This document shows, piece by piece, positions 44,470 through 55,551 of a DNA stretch of 64,000 nt. A program made the translations under genes and the position numbers. This DNA is from Haemaphysalis longicornis (taxonomy: Eukaryota; Arthropoda; Arachnida; Ixodida; Ixodidae), in the NCBI GenBank assembly GCA_013339765.2, contig JABSTR010000945.1, positions 156,001 through 220,000 of the forward strand. The letters run 5' to 3'. The notes beneath the pieces were generated by a model. It searched no databases, had not been told where the DNA came from, and saw only the letters and a program-made list of their open reading frames with translations. Positions within the stretch are counted from its first letter, which is position 1. The number at the start of each line of letters is the position of its first letter.

Positions 44470-44534
44470 GATTGATGAGGCGCGCCGTAGTGGATGGTTT
44501 CGGATTAATTTTGACCACCTCGGTATCTTTAACG
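44470..44534 (-). mobile_element. very short Ruka fragment with perfect target duplication
   Basis: 65 bases of Ruka 3' body (GATGAGGCGCGCCGTAGTGG, GACCACCTC) flanked by TTACAATTCAACTTA at 44455-44469 and 44535-44549. A 5'-truncated retroposition event. Confidence 0.9.
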
Positions 44535-45050
44535 TTACAATTCAACTTAACCAATCCCCAGTTTAGCTAAACCCTAATAGCAGATCCCACCAGAACGCCA
44601 GCTTCGATGGACATCCTTCTTCACGGGTTGGAAGGGCGCTTATTTTTTTGTATAGGGCGCGGGCGCCGTCGACGTGTTTCTGCTGCAGTTTGAGGGCCAC
44701 AATGCGTTTCGGTGGTCCTTAAAACAGCCAGAAGACTAAATACAACTTTGGCTCGTTAATAAAAGTGCTTTTCCCCAATAATACAACTTTTAACGCAGTC
44801 TTCAAACAGCAGCGGCGACTCACCGGCCGGTTTCTCGCCTGGATCTTGTGACGTCACAGGGCTTCTGCGATTGGCAGCCGCCCCCCAAAGCTACCGTAGC
44901 CAAGAAACATGGCTGCGTGTTTTATGGCCCCATTTTATCGTGTTTCGCGTGTTTTATCGCCCCACTTGAATGGTAACTCGGAGCTAACACACTCAAAACA
45001 TTGTTTTAGTATTCCCCTTATTACGTCATAGCTGACCCCCCCCCCCCCCA

Positions 45051-45192
45051 AAAAAAAAAATACAATTGGAGGTTCATTGGACCTGCCGAGAACACAACTA
45101 GCACGATTAGAACCATTTGCATTTCTAATTGGTTCCAATTGAACCAATTGTGTTTTCAGCAGGTCCAAATGGACCTACAATATTTTTTTTTT
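45051..45192. mobile_element. small palindromic element inside the MITE
   Basis: Inverted arms from A-run/TACAATTGGAGGTTCATTGG inward to GACCTGC and AGAACACAA, mirrored by TTGTGTTTTCAGCAGG, GGACCTACAATA and a T-run. Core GGTTCCAATTGAACC is itself palindromic. Confidence 0.7.
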
Positions 45193-45326
45193 CGGCCATG
45201 GTCCCGGGACGCTGAGTAGTGCGAAACTTGAAAATTCCTCAATATTTTTCTGCGTGTTTTTCTGTGAAACCAGCCTTTTTCGGGGCCGGTATGCAGTTGA
45301 GCGGGTTACGAAAGGCTAGTCCTTAC

Positions 45327-45490
45327 AGTAAACACTCGCAACGAACCCGCTTTATCCAAAATTTCGCTTTATTCGAAGTGTTCACGATGTCCTACTGCAG
45401 TGTAAAGAGAACAAGTCATTCCCGCTTTTAACTAAGTATCGCTTATAACGAAACCTGTCCCAAGGGTTTCGTTATCAAGAAAGTTTGCTG
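45327..45490. mobile_element. small pogo-like MITE inside the MITE
   Basis: CAGTAAACACTCGCAACGAA at the left and TTTCGTTATCAAGAAAGT then TTGCTG at the right; TA at 45325-45326 and 45491-45492. 164 bp. Confidence 0.7.
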
Positions 45491-45510
45491 TATTTTGTCT
45501 TAATGGTCCT

Positions 45511-47370
45511 TTAACGACTGAGAAGATCTACTGGGCAGCTTTTCTGGTGGGTTCCAGGCTAATTCATCTTCCGTAGCCTTGCAGTAAGTGGTCCATGTGT
45601 GCCCAGCGCGTTCTAAAAGCGTGACCACCGGCCGCTGTGCGGAACGCCATCAGTGTTTTGATCACGACACGCCGATCACTAGCCCTCCAATATTTATATC
45701 TCCCGCCAAAAAAGAAAAACAGAAAACGGCATCAACGCGGAAGCGAAATCGGACGCGAACGTCCTCGAGTACAACTGAACGTAGTAAAAACGGCGGTTGG
45801 GGGGATCCGTATCTCCCAACTCTTGCGTGTACCGTCGTCGAGGAAGCTACCGCCGCCACCTCAACCGAATGGAGCTCCCCTTGCCCAGCTGGCGAAAGAA
45901 TGTGAATAAGAAGGCGAGAAAATTCGGCGAAACAGAGAAATAGTGACCAACAGAAGAAGAACAAAACAATGACAGAAAGGCGGAGAGAGAAACGGCGGGG
46001 AGTTTCGTACCGCGTAAAAGGCAAGCCCGCCCTGCAGCATACGCGAAACACCTACTGCGCATGTGCCGAACGTAAGACGTAACGCGCAGGGACTACGCTC
46101 GTGTCCTCTTGTAGACGCTGAGGCCCGTTAGCGCCTCCTTCGCCTCCTCCTTATTTAACAAGGTAGTAAACTGTAACTCCGTACTTAAGCTCACGAATTG
46201 TTGGGTTGACATGAACACCTCAGATTACTCGGTTGCCACAGCCGCTCCTTCTATGGCGGTCCAGTGCGCAGGCATTGTCGTCTGAGCGGCGTTGCCACGG
46301 CCGCCTTTGAGACGGCACGTGCCCGCGTGTGTTTGTATCTGGTGCGCGCATGGAAAGCTCTCCTCCTCCTCTCTTGACGTGCGCTCGTCTGCGTGCGTCT
46401 GTACTGTAAAGTGGCCGCGTCGCCTCCTCACTCGTTGAGCGCCCACTTTGTGTGTTTATGTCGGCTTGTTTATGTGGGCATGCGCGCTCTATATCTGGCG
46501 TATACCTTGCAGCGTACCGGCCCCCCTCTGCGCCCTCGCTGAAAGTTTATTACACCCGGCGGGTGCGAGGGTGTGCGTATGCGAGTGTGCTCGATTCACG
46601 CTGCCGGTCGGTGGTTTTCGCTTTTTTTTTTTTTATCGTCTGCTGCCCGAGAGCGTTATGTGTCGTCTGCTCGGTCTGTTCTTTTTTTTTTTTTTATCTT
46701 CTGCACTCTTATTCGTCTGCTTAGCGTGTTTTGCGCGCACCGTGCTGTTTGTGCGTTTTTCTGCTTTAGCGTGCCGGCTTCTGGGGCATGTTGTTTCTGC
46801 TGCGAGGCTAGGTGGCTATATACTCGCGGTCAGATCGTCGCCTTCGTCGCTTTCGGGGGGCGAAGAAGGAAAAGTGTGAGTTTCAGCGCGTGTGGATTGA
46901 GAGGAGAAAAAATGGTGTGTATAAATAACGAGAAAGCTTAAAGCGTGGACTAAAATCTGAAAGCGCGTACACCTGCGGCTTAGTAGAGAGAGAGAGAGAG
47001 AGAGAGAGGAAAAAGAAAATGATGAAACAAAACGTGTGGATTACGTCGTGCTTGAGTTGATCGGTGGCGACATCTATGAGAGCTTTAACAGACTGAACGT
47101 GGCTGTTTGCTGCGGTGGGCAAGATGGTCGATGGCTCGGCCAGTTCAGACGGTTCAGACCCTGTCTTTCGGCGATTTTGCACCGCGTGCTATCAGTGACG
47201 TCACGTCCCCTCTATTTAATCTTGCACCTAGGGTTTATCTCCGCCAGTGCAGCAGTAACGTGCGAAACTGCGTAAGCGGAAAACAGTTGAGGGTGTAGAA
47301 GTATAGTAGAAGGTGTGCCCAAGTTACTCCATCAGCTGTGCGTTTGGTCCCTCTGTTGCCGTAGTTGTCG
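45511..47370. other. intronic DNA, GC-rich patches, no gene recognised
   Basis: Frame 45637-45909 (+, 90 codons, ...GAPLAQLAKECE) has no known relative. T-runs at 46622-46633 and 46682-46695; (GA)n at about 46986-47009; TGACGTCA at about 47197. Possibly regulatory DNA upstream of exon 2. Confidence 0.4.
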
Positions 47371-47994
47371 TAGAGGGCTGTGAAAAGCAAACACAGCCTG
47401 GTTCTTTCAGTTTGAAAGAATTAGGCTTTGTTAACTTACTACGATCCGTTCCGCCCTCGATGGACGTTTTTTAAGAGAGAGAGATAAGAGCAAGAAATAT
47501 AGAAAAGCTTTCAAATTTCGCGCCACAACTGTGGCGCAATTGCGGCCAGCACTTCATTATGTTTTTACCGGTGTGTTAACTGCCCTTTGGCATTCACGAT
47601 ATACGATGAAATGGAGCTAGAGGCCCCATTATAATTGCGCAACCATGACTCTCGGCGCTGGCATTGGTTGGGGGCTGCCAATCGCGCAAACAGGTTTCTG
47701 TGACGTCATAGAGAGTTCGCTCACTCACCCACTCAGAGTGGATGGGGTGGCTCCACTACTTCATCTGTTTTCTTCAATATCTCAATTATTTGTAAAAAGT
47801 TTGCGACAAAGTTGCCCAGCCGAAAAAAAACCTTTGGAAGTCCAATTGGCCCTAACCATGCTGGAACCGATTGCAGTTCAATGGTGCTTAGGACAGGACC
47901 AGTTGGACTTCCAGTGGTTCTTTTCGGCTGGGTGCTGTCATATTTGTTCTCGAGACAAAGTGCTCTTCGAAATTGTATTTTGCTTTCACGGCCT
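47371..47994 (+). mobile_element. TTAA-type MITE, old copy upstream of exon 2
   Basis: Degenerate ends (GGGCTGTGAAAAGCAAACAC; TATTTTGCTTTCACGGCC). The interior matches the 0.5-kb family (GGAGCTAGAGGCCCCATTA; CTGTGACGTCATAG, with TGACGTCA at 47701). It ends about 130 bp before the ATG10 exon 2 acceptor. Confidence 0.75.
47815..47933. mobile_element. 119-bp palindromic element inside the MITE
   Basis: CCCAGCCGAAAA...GGAAGTCCAA at the left is mirrored by TTGGACTTCC...TTTTCGGCTGGG at the right. Host MITE sequence continues on both sides. No coding capacity. Confidence 0.8.
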
Positions 47995-48126
47995 CGCACG
48001 ACGGTTATTCAAAAGCAGCATTGTGCAACTTACCTCACAGCGATTCAGCGTTTGAGGATGTCGCTCATCCCGTTAGTCAAGAACGTTAGAATGTCTAGAC
48101 ACGTGCCGAACACTGTTCTCTTGCAG

Positions 48127-48267
48127 GAAGGTGAGCCGGGCTTCACATACCTGGAGAAGAAGTGCACCCGGTCGCACCGTTCATCGCCTGGTCACATTTC
48201 TTCCTGGTCTGGAGAGGTGGCTACACCTGGTCTGCAAGCGGGGGAAGAGTGGGTGGAAGGTACTGAG
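48127..48267 (+). CDS. ATG10: ATG10 exon 2
   Basis: Acceptor CTGTTCTCTTGCAG|GAAGG; donor ACTGAG|GTGCGT. 47 codons, phase 0 to phase 0. It begins EGEPGFTYLEKKCTRSH, matching the ATG10 segment just after the first strand (GY/F-x-x-x-K-x). The variable linker that follows is rich in Gly, Ser and Glu, as in other ATG10 proteins. An alternative donor at 48260 (GAAG|GTACTG) would put an early stop into exon 3, so the GTGCGT donor is preferred. Ruka begins about 100 bp downstream. Confidence 0.82.
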
Positions 48268-48370
48268 GTGCGTACACCCAAAGTCCAACTGCACTCATAT
48301 TTCACCTCGGCCAAATTCATTTCAAACGTACAGTGCGTACCCCACCTACCAACCTTGTGAAATGCATAGT

Positions 48371-48578
48371 TAATCAGCTGAGCACGAGGACGCGGGTTCG
48401 ATTCCCGGCCGCGGTGGCCGCTTTTCTGATGGAGGCGGAAAGCGAAAACACCCAGTGTGTGCGAGATTTCGGCGCACGTTAAAGATCTCCAGGCGGTCAA
48501 AATTAATCCGGAGCCCTCCACTATGGCGCGCCTCATCGCCTGCGTTGCATCAGCACGTTAAAACCTACAATCAACCAG
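48371..48578 (+). mobile_element. 5'-truncated Ruka SINE in intron 2
   Basis: Starts CTGAGCACGAGGACGCGG, keeps the B box GGTTCGATTCC (about 48396-48406) but lacks the A box. Body complete, tail CAATCAACCA. Confidence 0.9.
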
Positions 48579-51122
48579 TTAGGAAAGTTTGAAATAGCTA
48601 GAAGTAGCAGACGATGCTGCATCTGCCAGCAGATCGCACAAACAGCTATGAAGCGGATGTGACATTCTGGCCGGTCAGGTGCCTGGTCCTCCGGCCAACC
48701 AGAAGAAGAGGTCCAGCTATGCTGGGCGTGCTTCTCCTAGGGCTGCCACGTACGCAAAGCGGTTTCGCGCAAGTTTGCTCACACTAATCGGCCGCCTGCT
48801 TGCCAGCTGCAACGTCACTTAAACCTGGTCATCATAATGGCCGTGCTCTTCTCAGTTTCAGTTTCAAAATCTCTGACTTTTGCTGGTTGTTTGTGCCGTG
48901 CATGCCCTTATTTCAGCTTTCATATTGTGTTTCTTGCATTCCTTTAAGGCAGGCTGTACACAAATAGGGCTTTCAAGAGTTTGGAATTTTCTATGCACAT
49001 GGGTCTTAAACCACCACTGTGTCATTAAGGTCTTTTGACTTGATGGAAACCACAGTGCCATGAAGCATGAGCAGCTGGTAGTACCAGGGGATGCCACGTA
49101 TACGGATACAGATAGGGATTTGGGAGTGTCACTGTTGACATCGCCCCCACCCCGATTAAAATAGTTATCCCGGCCAAAGAAGTACGAGAGTTTGCTTGCA
49201 AATTTTATGGCTTACTTGTCTAAAAATATCAACGGCAGCACTGGACCAATTTCGCTGCCCTCCGTTAAAAAAAAAAAAAAGAAAAAAGAGGAAAGAATGT
49301 GAAGAACAAAACCTATACCAGCTAGGCTATGACAGGTTTGAAGTCAATATAAAATAAACAAACCAAGGTTAAAGCCAAATAAACATTTTTAAGGAAAATC
49401 CATTTTGAAGATTACAAAGAAACAAACCTGTTGAAGTAGATAACAGCAGGGCATCAAATCAAAGTAAAAAAAAAAGCTGAGCGTAAATTAATGTAAAACA
49501 AAACAGAAGGGAGAAAATTTGCAAGTCAGTTCGATGCAAAAGTTCGCACAGAACAGCAGTTCTGCTCCAAGAGAAAAACGAAACAAAACATACTTGGATT
49601 CATCGCTCACTGTATGCACCCAATTTACAAACTAAATTGTTTGTTTGCTAACTAAATTGTTAGTTCAGGTAGACCAGCTAGTTCGATATATCGGCATTGG
49701 TTCCTGTTCCTAGGAGGGCAGCCCTAATAATTGACCCATACAGTCTTTGTCCAAAGTTTCCAGGCCATGCGGAAAGTTCGTAGGTGACAAACAATTCAAA
49801 ATGTAAGCTTATTTCTCGGGTGAGATAGAAATGTTCAATGGCAGAAATTTGGCAAAAGAGCCTTTTCTTCTTACTGTCGTAAAATAGCTCAACCCCACTT
49901 GAATGTGGGGCTTTTGCATTAAATTTTCTGTGGTCAAGGCACTTTCTCTGTGGCCTAGAAAATTTGCTGCCTAGAAGAAAAAAAAAAACGCTAAAAATGA
50001 TACAACAGAAAGAAACGACAAACAGTGTGTTTCCTGTTGTATCGTTTTTAGCGCTGTTTTTACCAAGTGGCATCATGCATCAACTTGGCCCGCCCCAGTT
50101 TACTAGCAAATTTTCCCCTACCTTCATGCAGGACCATTCTGGCCTCTTAGCATCCTAAGCATGCAGAGTTACTGTGATAGCTGCGATTAGTTCATAGGGA
50201 GTGTTTCTGCCTAGTGTTGTCACCGGTGTCATGGCACAGGCAGCAGTGAGTGGGGGCGAACGGTGCGAAGTGCCACTTCAGTCAAGAGGCAGCGTGACAG
50301 GTTCAGGGCAGGCAGAGTTGCCCTACCAATGACCACAGGTGCGGACCAGATTGCTGAAGGTGCAGCGACCTCCTTTCCGCCTCTTAAACCATGCATGTAT
50401 GCTGCAGCCGCGTCTGGTGCAAAGAAGTGCTACCTTCCACCTTGCACCCTGTACACGAAAAATGACAGTGCTTAATGCCTTACAGTTTTAGTGCCATTAA
50501 TTCGCTGCTACACGGAAAAATCTAACTCCATTCAGCTCTAATGCCATTTCTGGCTTTACTGAAGTTCCGTACAGCTCATTCGCCTTCACGAATGCCTTAA
50601 ATATCTGCCTACTCTTGAACGCGATAAGCACCAAACAAAACCAATGAAACTCTCAGCCCGAGAGTGTTGACATGGAAACGTAGCTGAACTTTGAAATAAG
50701 ACGATTTTTTGTGCACTCTTGGGGGCGAAGTTCACTAAAACAGTGGCAAAAGGCAAAACATCGTGTTACTCGTCGTTTCGAATTTTTCGGATTTGGCCAC
50801 CGCTGACAGGGGATGGCAGTAGCTGAAGCCACTTTTAGAAAAACATTATTTCTCATAACTTGTTCTTTCACAAAAAAACATTTTTTACCCTTGTACAACG
50901 TTTCTGTCCACATTTAAAACTTCTAAAATGTGAGTGCATTTCTCTTTTTGGTCATTGTCACCGTCATGCCTAACTCTTTTAATGCCTTCGCGTTTTTTGC
51001 GTGTACCACAGCCCGCCCAAATGATGTCATTCTGAATCTTGAGGCCTAATTAAACACTTAATGTCATTTTTCATGTACGTGTGGCACGGGTATGATACTG
51101 AGTTGGAAACATAAGGTGTTGG
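48579..51122. other. intron 2 DNA, mostly unassigned
   Basis: AT-rich with scattered A-runs. 49989-50057 has GCTAAAAATGATACAACAG and its near-complement CTGTTGTATCGTTTTTAGC, then CATCAACTTGGCCCG, which resembles the ACCAACTAGCCC end of the Penelope-like pieces at 51250 and 62370. No protein-coding motif. Confidence 0.4.
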
Positions 51123-51262
51123 CATAATGGAAATAAACTTCGCGCTACAAGGACGGGACGAAAGAAGAGGACACACCACACAGCGCAGAGGTGTGGTGCG
51201 TCCTCTTCTTTCGTCCCGTCCTTGTAGCGCGAAGTTTATTTTCATTATGTCAGACCAACTAG
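51123..51262. mobile_element. long hairpin, probable Penelope-like terminus
   Basis: Arms 51123-51180 and 51192-51249 pair over 58 bp with only two mismatches around an 11-base loop (CTACAAGGACGGGACGAAAG within the left arm). It is followed by ACCAACTAGCCCG. The order cut-site-like palindrome plus ACCAACTAGCCC matches the ends of the element at 61640-62380. Confidence 0.6.
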
Positions 51263-51974
51263 CCCGTCAGGATTCTTTAGTGTTGGCATGTCTCGTGGTG
51301 GAAAGTGCTGGTTTGTATGCGCCATAAAGGGGTTTTTTCTTGCTTGGTGAGATCCGAAAGAGGAAGTGTATGGTGTGAGGTTACTTCCAAATCAGTGCAT
51401 CCCTCGAAAGCTGCAGAGGCATGAACAAGTCGTGCAAAGGCATCCTGGTGTTGTATCATATTGATTCAGAGTCAAGTGCGCAGCTGTTGCTGCTTCGGGC
51501 TTGCCACAGCAGGCTGCTGTCGTTAAGCAACTTCTTTATGTCAGTGACCTCTCGCAAGTTCTTGTTTAATGCCACGTCGGTCATTCATTACATCTGGCAA
51601 GCGAGCGCCAACGCATTTTTTAAACGTTTCACTTTTTCCTCGCAGCAGCATGCCTTTTCATTATTGTTTCTTCAGGATTGTATAGCGGGTACATCCGTAC
51701 TCTGTATCATTTACTGCGTGAAAGTTGATGTCGGTGAATTTATGTGAGTGGTTGAAAATGCATCTTTCATTTTGTTTCTTTTGCATCATGACGGCTCCAG
51801 TGCTTGTACCCTCGACGTGCGTAGAACACCAGTGACCTGAGCTCTCTCGGAAAATATGGCTCCAACAGGTCGCTGTTAGTGGCGTTTCTCGCCAAAATAT
51901 ATGTGCCTCCTGAAAATTAGTGCCAGAACTTTAGGAAAAAAAAGTATTATCGTTTTTGTTTCTTTTCGAAACAG
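51263..51974. other. intron 2 end, no gene recognised
   Basis: 108-codon frame at 51421-51747 has no motif. Ends in TATCGTTTTTGTTTCTTTTCG, the pyrimidine tract of the exon 3 acceptor. Confidence 0.45.
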
Positions 51975-52101
51975 GAAGGACTGGAAGATCGGGGATGTGC
52001 CGAGACGGGAAGCGGGGCTGAAATCCTTCACTGCGTGTACCACGTCCTGTACAGCTCGAGCTACAGAGTGCCAGTGTTGTACTTCAACGTCTGGAGGCAA
52101 A
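51975..52101 (+). CDS. ATG10: ATG10 exon 3 (core E2-like fold)
   Basis: Acceptor TTCTTTTCGAAACAG|GAAGG; donor GGCAAA|GTACGT. 42 codons plus one base (phase 0 to phase 1). After EGLEDRGCAETGSGAE it encodes VYHVLYSSSYRVPVLYFNVW, the hallmark ATG10 strand pair (Y-H-V-L-Y-S-x-S-Y-x-V-P-V-L-Y-F) that builds the E2-like sheet and contacts ATG7 and ATG5. This is the most diagnostic exon. Good acceptor tract and donor; no stop in frame. Confidence 0.95.
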
Positions 52102-52486
52102 GTACGTTTACTTGAAGTGTTTCTCTTTTGTGGCTTGTAAAGCCTCTGGTGTATTCGGGTGTCGCGAACAGTGTCGGATAAACGTCTTTTTGCCTTACTG
52201 CACCGAGCTTCAGCTCTATAAGCTGTTGTGGTCAGAATCTCACTGACACGATTATTAATCACCCTGATTTACCAACGTGTGCAGCCAACACGAATGCAGG
52301 GAGATATCTGATAAGGAGACAACACTACACCTGATGTGGCGTGGGTGTTAGCCAAATATCGAGCGAGCGACATGGTGCCGATTAGTGAACAGCGACCGCT
52401 TTGCTGTCATCATTGAGATGCAGGTCATACGAGCAAGTTCTGCCCCAATTAGAAGCACACTGTTGATAACCCACTGGGACACTTGA
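52102..52486. other. intron 3 start, no repeat recognised
   Basis: Single-copy-looking DNA between exon 3 and the first large MITE. Confidence 0.5.
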
Positions 52487-53321
52487 AGGGGCCACGCAGA
52501 CAAAATACAAATTCGTTTTGTTCGAAAGATTTCGTGTTTTACAGTGCACGCAGTGCTTGTCCAGAAGCAAACGATGCTTTATTCAGTGAGAAATTAATCA
52601 TTTTAAGTTAAAATTTTGGTTCCCTCGTGAAGTCGTGTGCTTCCATGATGTCTGCAATGACATCACAAGAACAGATCTTCAACCTAAGTGTAGTGTGCAG
52701 CGGAGCCTTGTTTACCGTTAGTCAACCTAGATGGCGCCACCATCTCGCAGCGAGCCGTTTTCTGCCTTTGCTTTTTTTCTATCGTATTTGTACCTGGCTT
52801 GTTTTTGTTAAGGTAGAATATAATGGTTTTGTGAAACAAGGTGTTTGCTCGACAAATTATGGTCACGTAAGACACTGTCGCTTACACCAGTCGGCCAGTG
52901 TCGTCTGAGGCAGCACCAAAGCACCGCAGTGCTGTGCAGCTAAAACAAGCGTAGTGCGTGCTGTCCAACAGCAGTACGTATCAGTACTTCTATTCAAAAC
53001 TTCCACTGTTTACCCCACCATTCTCCCTGCTACAAAAAGGATTTGCCCTAAATTTAAGCGCAAGCAGCTCGTTCGGCAAGCTTACAAGACTTGTCTAATT
53101 TGTGTTTGCTTTTGCCGGCCTCAGCCAATCGCAGAGCTGGCACGTATGACATCATAGGTTCTGTTGTGGGAAATGAGCGAGTGGGTCGCACGGCCATTCT
53201 CTTTTTCCCTTATTATATAGTTTATTTGAGCGACATTTATGTGAAGAGTGGTGTCAGTATGATTCCAACAAGGCAATTTTTCAAATGAACCAAACTTGTG
53301 TTTTGTCTGCATGGCCCCTGT
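52487..53321 (-). mobile_element. TTAA-type MITE, 0.85-kb family, copy 1
   Basis: Starts AGGGGCCACGCAGACAAAAT and ends TTTTGTCTGCATGGCCCCT. Flanks have decayed to TTGA and GTAA. Colinear with 54066-54922 (GAAAGATTTCGTGTTTTA; GCAAACAAGGT; CAATCGCAGAGCTGGCACG). Confidence 0.85.
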
Positions 53322-54065
53322 AATGGGACAAAAAAAAAATTAAAGCGGTTGTCTAACGAAGCTGTTGCAAAACCACTACAGTGTCTGATGAGGTTTTACT
53401 TTACAGTGCTCCGTCTCGTGCATCTTGCCATGCCCGGTTTCTCGCAGTGCTCTAACATGCACATCCTAGTTTTGCAAATCCACAGAAGCGCAGGCCATGT
53501 GAATGTGTGCTTGCGTCTCCACTTTCCCCCCCCTTCTCCATCCGCAGTTATAGTACTTGTACACGCACCGTGACCCCAACATGAACAGCAGCGAGCCAAC
53601 ATCCTCCCCCTTGGGGACACCTGCAGGCTATGCACACGGGGGTGGAATTCAACAGCTTTGCCGTAGTGTATAAAAAGGTGGCATGGCGTTTGGTGGCATA
53701 CGCCACCAAATGTCAATTTTTTTGCAATTTCCCGATGCCAGGCCTGCCAGCACTACTGGCTGGTGTTCGCCGGTTATGACATTTTACCTGTATGGATGAC
53801 GTGACCACCTGGACGAAGTCTCACTCACAGTACGCGACAGGATATCATTCGGGCCGTGACATAATCACTGCTTACCTTGCAAACCATGAGCCTCACACAG
53901 GCACTGTCTAAGCAGAGCTTTGTTGCTTTCAGAGACAAGTTGGCCTACGAAGAGACAGTATGTTTCCTGCAAACCCCGCTTCAGCCTGGCAACCCACTTG
54001 CTCAAACAGATATGTATCCACTTAGATGCCGGAAAGAATGATGAAACATGATTGAATACAATTAA
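53322..54065. other. intron 3 DNA, no gene recognised
   Basis: No repeat family; two short frames without motif. Confidence 0.45.
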
Positions 54066-54922
54066 AGGAGCCATGAAGACAGAATAAAAGTTTGATTTAT
54101 TCGAAAGATTTCGCGTTTTATAGCACCCCCAGTGCTTGGCCGACTGCAAATGATGCCCTATTCAATGAGAATATGATCAATTTAGGTTAAAATTTTGATT
54201 CTCGCGCCAAATCGTAGGTTTCGTAGTCACAAATGACGTCAGAAGCGCGTGTATTCAAGCGAACTTCCACTGCGTCATTCGGGTTTGCGGCCTTGCTGTC
54301 CGTCAGCCCTCCCAGATGGCGCTGCTATAGTCATCCATGAACCGTTGTCCGCCGTTGCTTTGTTTTTGAGCGTATTTGCACCTGGCTTGTTTTTGTTACT
54401 GTAAAAAGTGATCGTCTCATGAAACCTGGGGTATCCTCGACAAACAGGGTCACGTAAGACAACGCCGCTTACGCCAATCGGCCAGTGCCCTGTAAAACAA
54501 CTTCAAAGCGGCGGAGTGCTGTGCAGCTCAAACAAGCATAGTGCGCCCAGTACCAACAGCAGTGCGAATCGGTACTTCTATGCTTACGTACGTTTTTGCA
54601 ACTTTCATTGTTTACCGCACCATTCTTACTGCTGTAAAATGAATATGCATTACACTTAAGCGCAAATAGTTCGTTTGGAAAGCCTGTAAGCCGTGCCTAA
54701 TTTGCGTTTACTCTTTCCGTCCTCGGCCAATCGCACAGCTGAGCTCGTGTGACATCATAGGTTCTGTTGCAGGAAATGAGCTAGTGGGTCGCATGGCCAT
54801 TCCGGTTTTTTCCTAGTTATGTAGCTTATTTGAGCGAAATGTGCGTTAACGGTGGTGTCAGTATGTTCTATCGAGGCAATCTTTCAAATGAACCGAACTT
54901 GTGTTTTCTCTTCATGGCTCCT
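54066..54922 (-). mobile_element. TTAA-type MITE, 0.85-kb family, intact copy
   Basis: AGGAGCCATGAAGACAGAAT to TTTTCTCTTCATGGCTCCT; TTAA at 54062-54065 and 54923-54926. The ends are shared with the 0.5-kb family but the interior differs, so two families share termini. One TGACGTCA near 54234. Confidence 0.92.
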
Positions 54923-55551
54923 TTAAGGAGTGCCAGGCCGCTCTTACTAATATCGGCACCAGGACTCCACGGCAAAACTGAGGTATTTAGTAGTCAACAC
55001 TCGTGACACTTGTCCGAGGAGTACATCCAGAATACTGCGAAGGAAAGTTTGACACCCACCCCAAGGCAGCCGTACGGCTACAAAGGAAAGATCCAGGAAA
55101 GCGCCAGGACAAATTTTTCTTCAACTTCGAAGTTTCCGAGAAAGCTGTACAGCTTTCCTTTGCAGCCATACGGCTGCATCGGGATGGCCGTCAAACTTTC
55201 CTTCGCAGAAGGCTTACTTACCGCCTTGAGGATTTCCCCTAAATCTGGTCGATTAACATCCAGAAGACATTGGAAAAACGAGAAATCAAACTTGAGGCTC
55301 TAAACAGGCTATAGGTATTCAAACAGTATATTAGGCGCCTGTCGAATCCTTGCCAAGCTTCTTAAATAGCATCACAAAACCTAGATACAATATCTTTCAG
55401 TCCTGGAAAGGCATGGTCTTCAAGGAAAGGTCTTCACATGCTACAAACCACAACCTCCCCTTTTGCCTTAACCCGAGCCCTCTCGGACTGCAGCAGGTAG
55501 AAATGTGGACCCCAAACCATATCATGTGGCTCTGATGACATTGAACGACAC
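54923..55551. other. intron 3 DNA with CGTACGGCTACAAAGG repeats
   Basis: GCAGCCGTACGGCTACAAAG (about 55066) and its partial complement GCAGCCATACGGCTGCATCG (about 55163) form a weak palindrome. No gene. Confidence 0.35.

Larger units (their letters stand above)
44723..45510 (-). mobile_element. TTAA-type MITE, diverged copy with two nested inserts
   Basis: TTAA at 44719-44722 and 45511-45514. The interior follows the 0.5-kb family (TGTGACGTCACAG, GATTGGCAGCCGCC). Inserts at 45051-45192 and 45327-45490 account for the extra length. Confidence 0.75.

Noticed and set aside
48260..48261. Alternative ATG10 exon 2 donor (GAAG|GTACTG)
   Set aside because: It would shift phase and put a stop into exon 3; the donor at 48268 keeps the frame.
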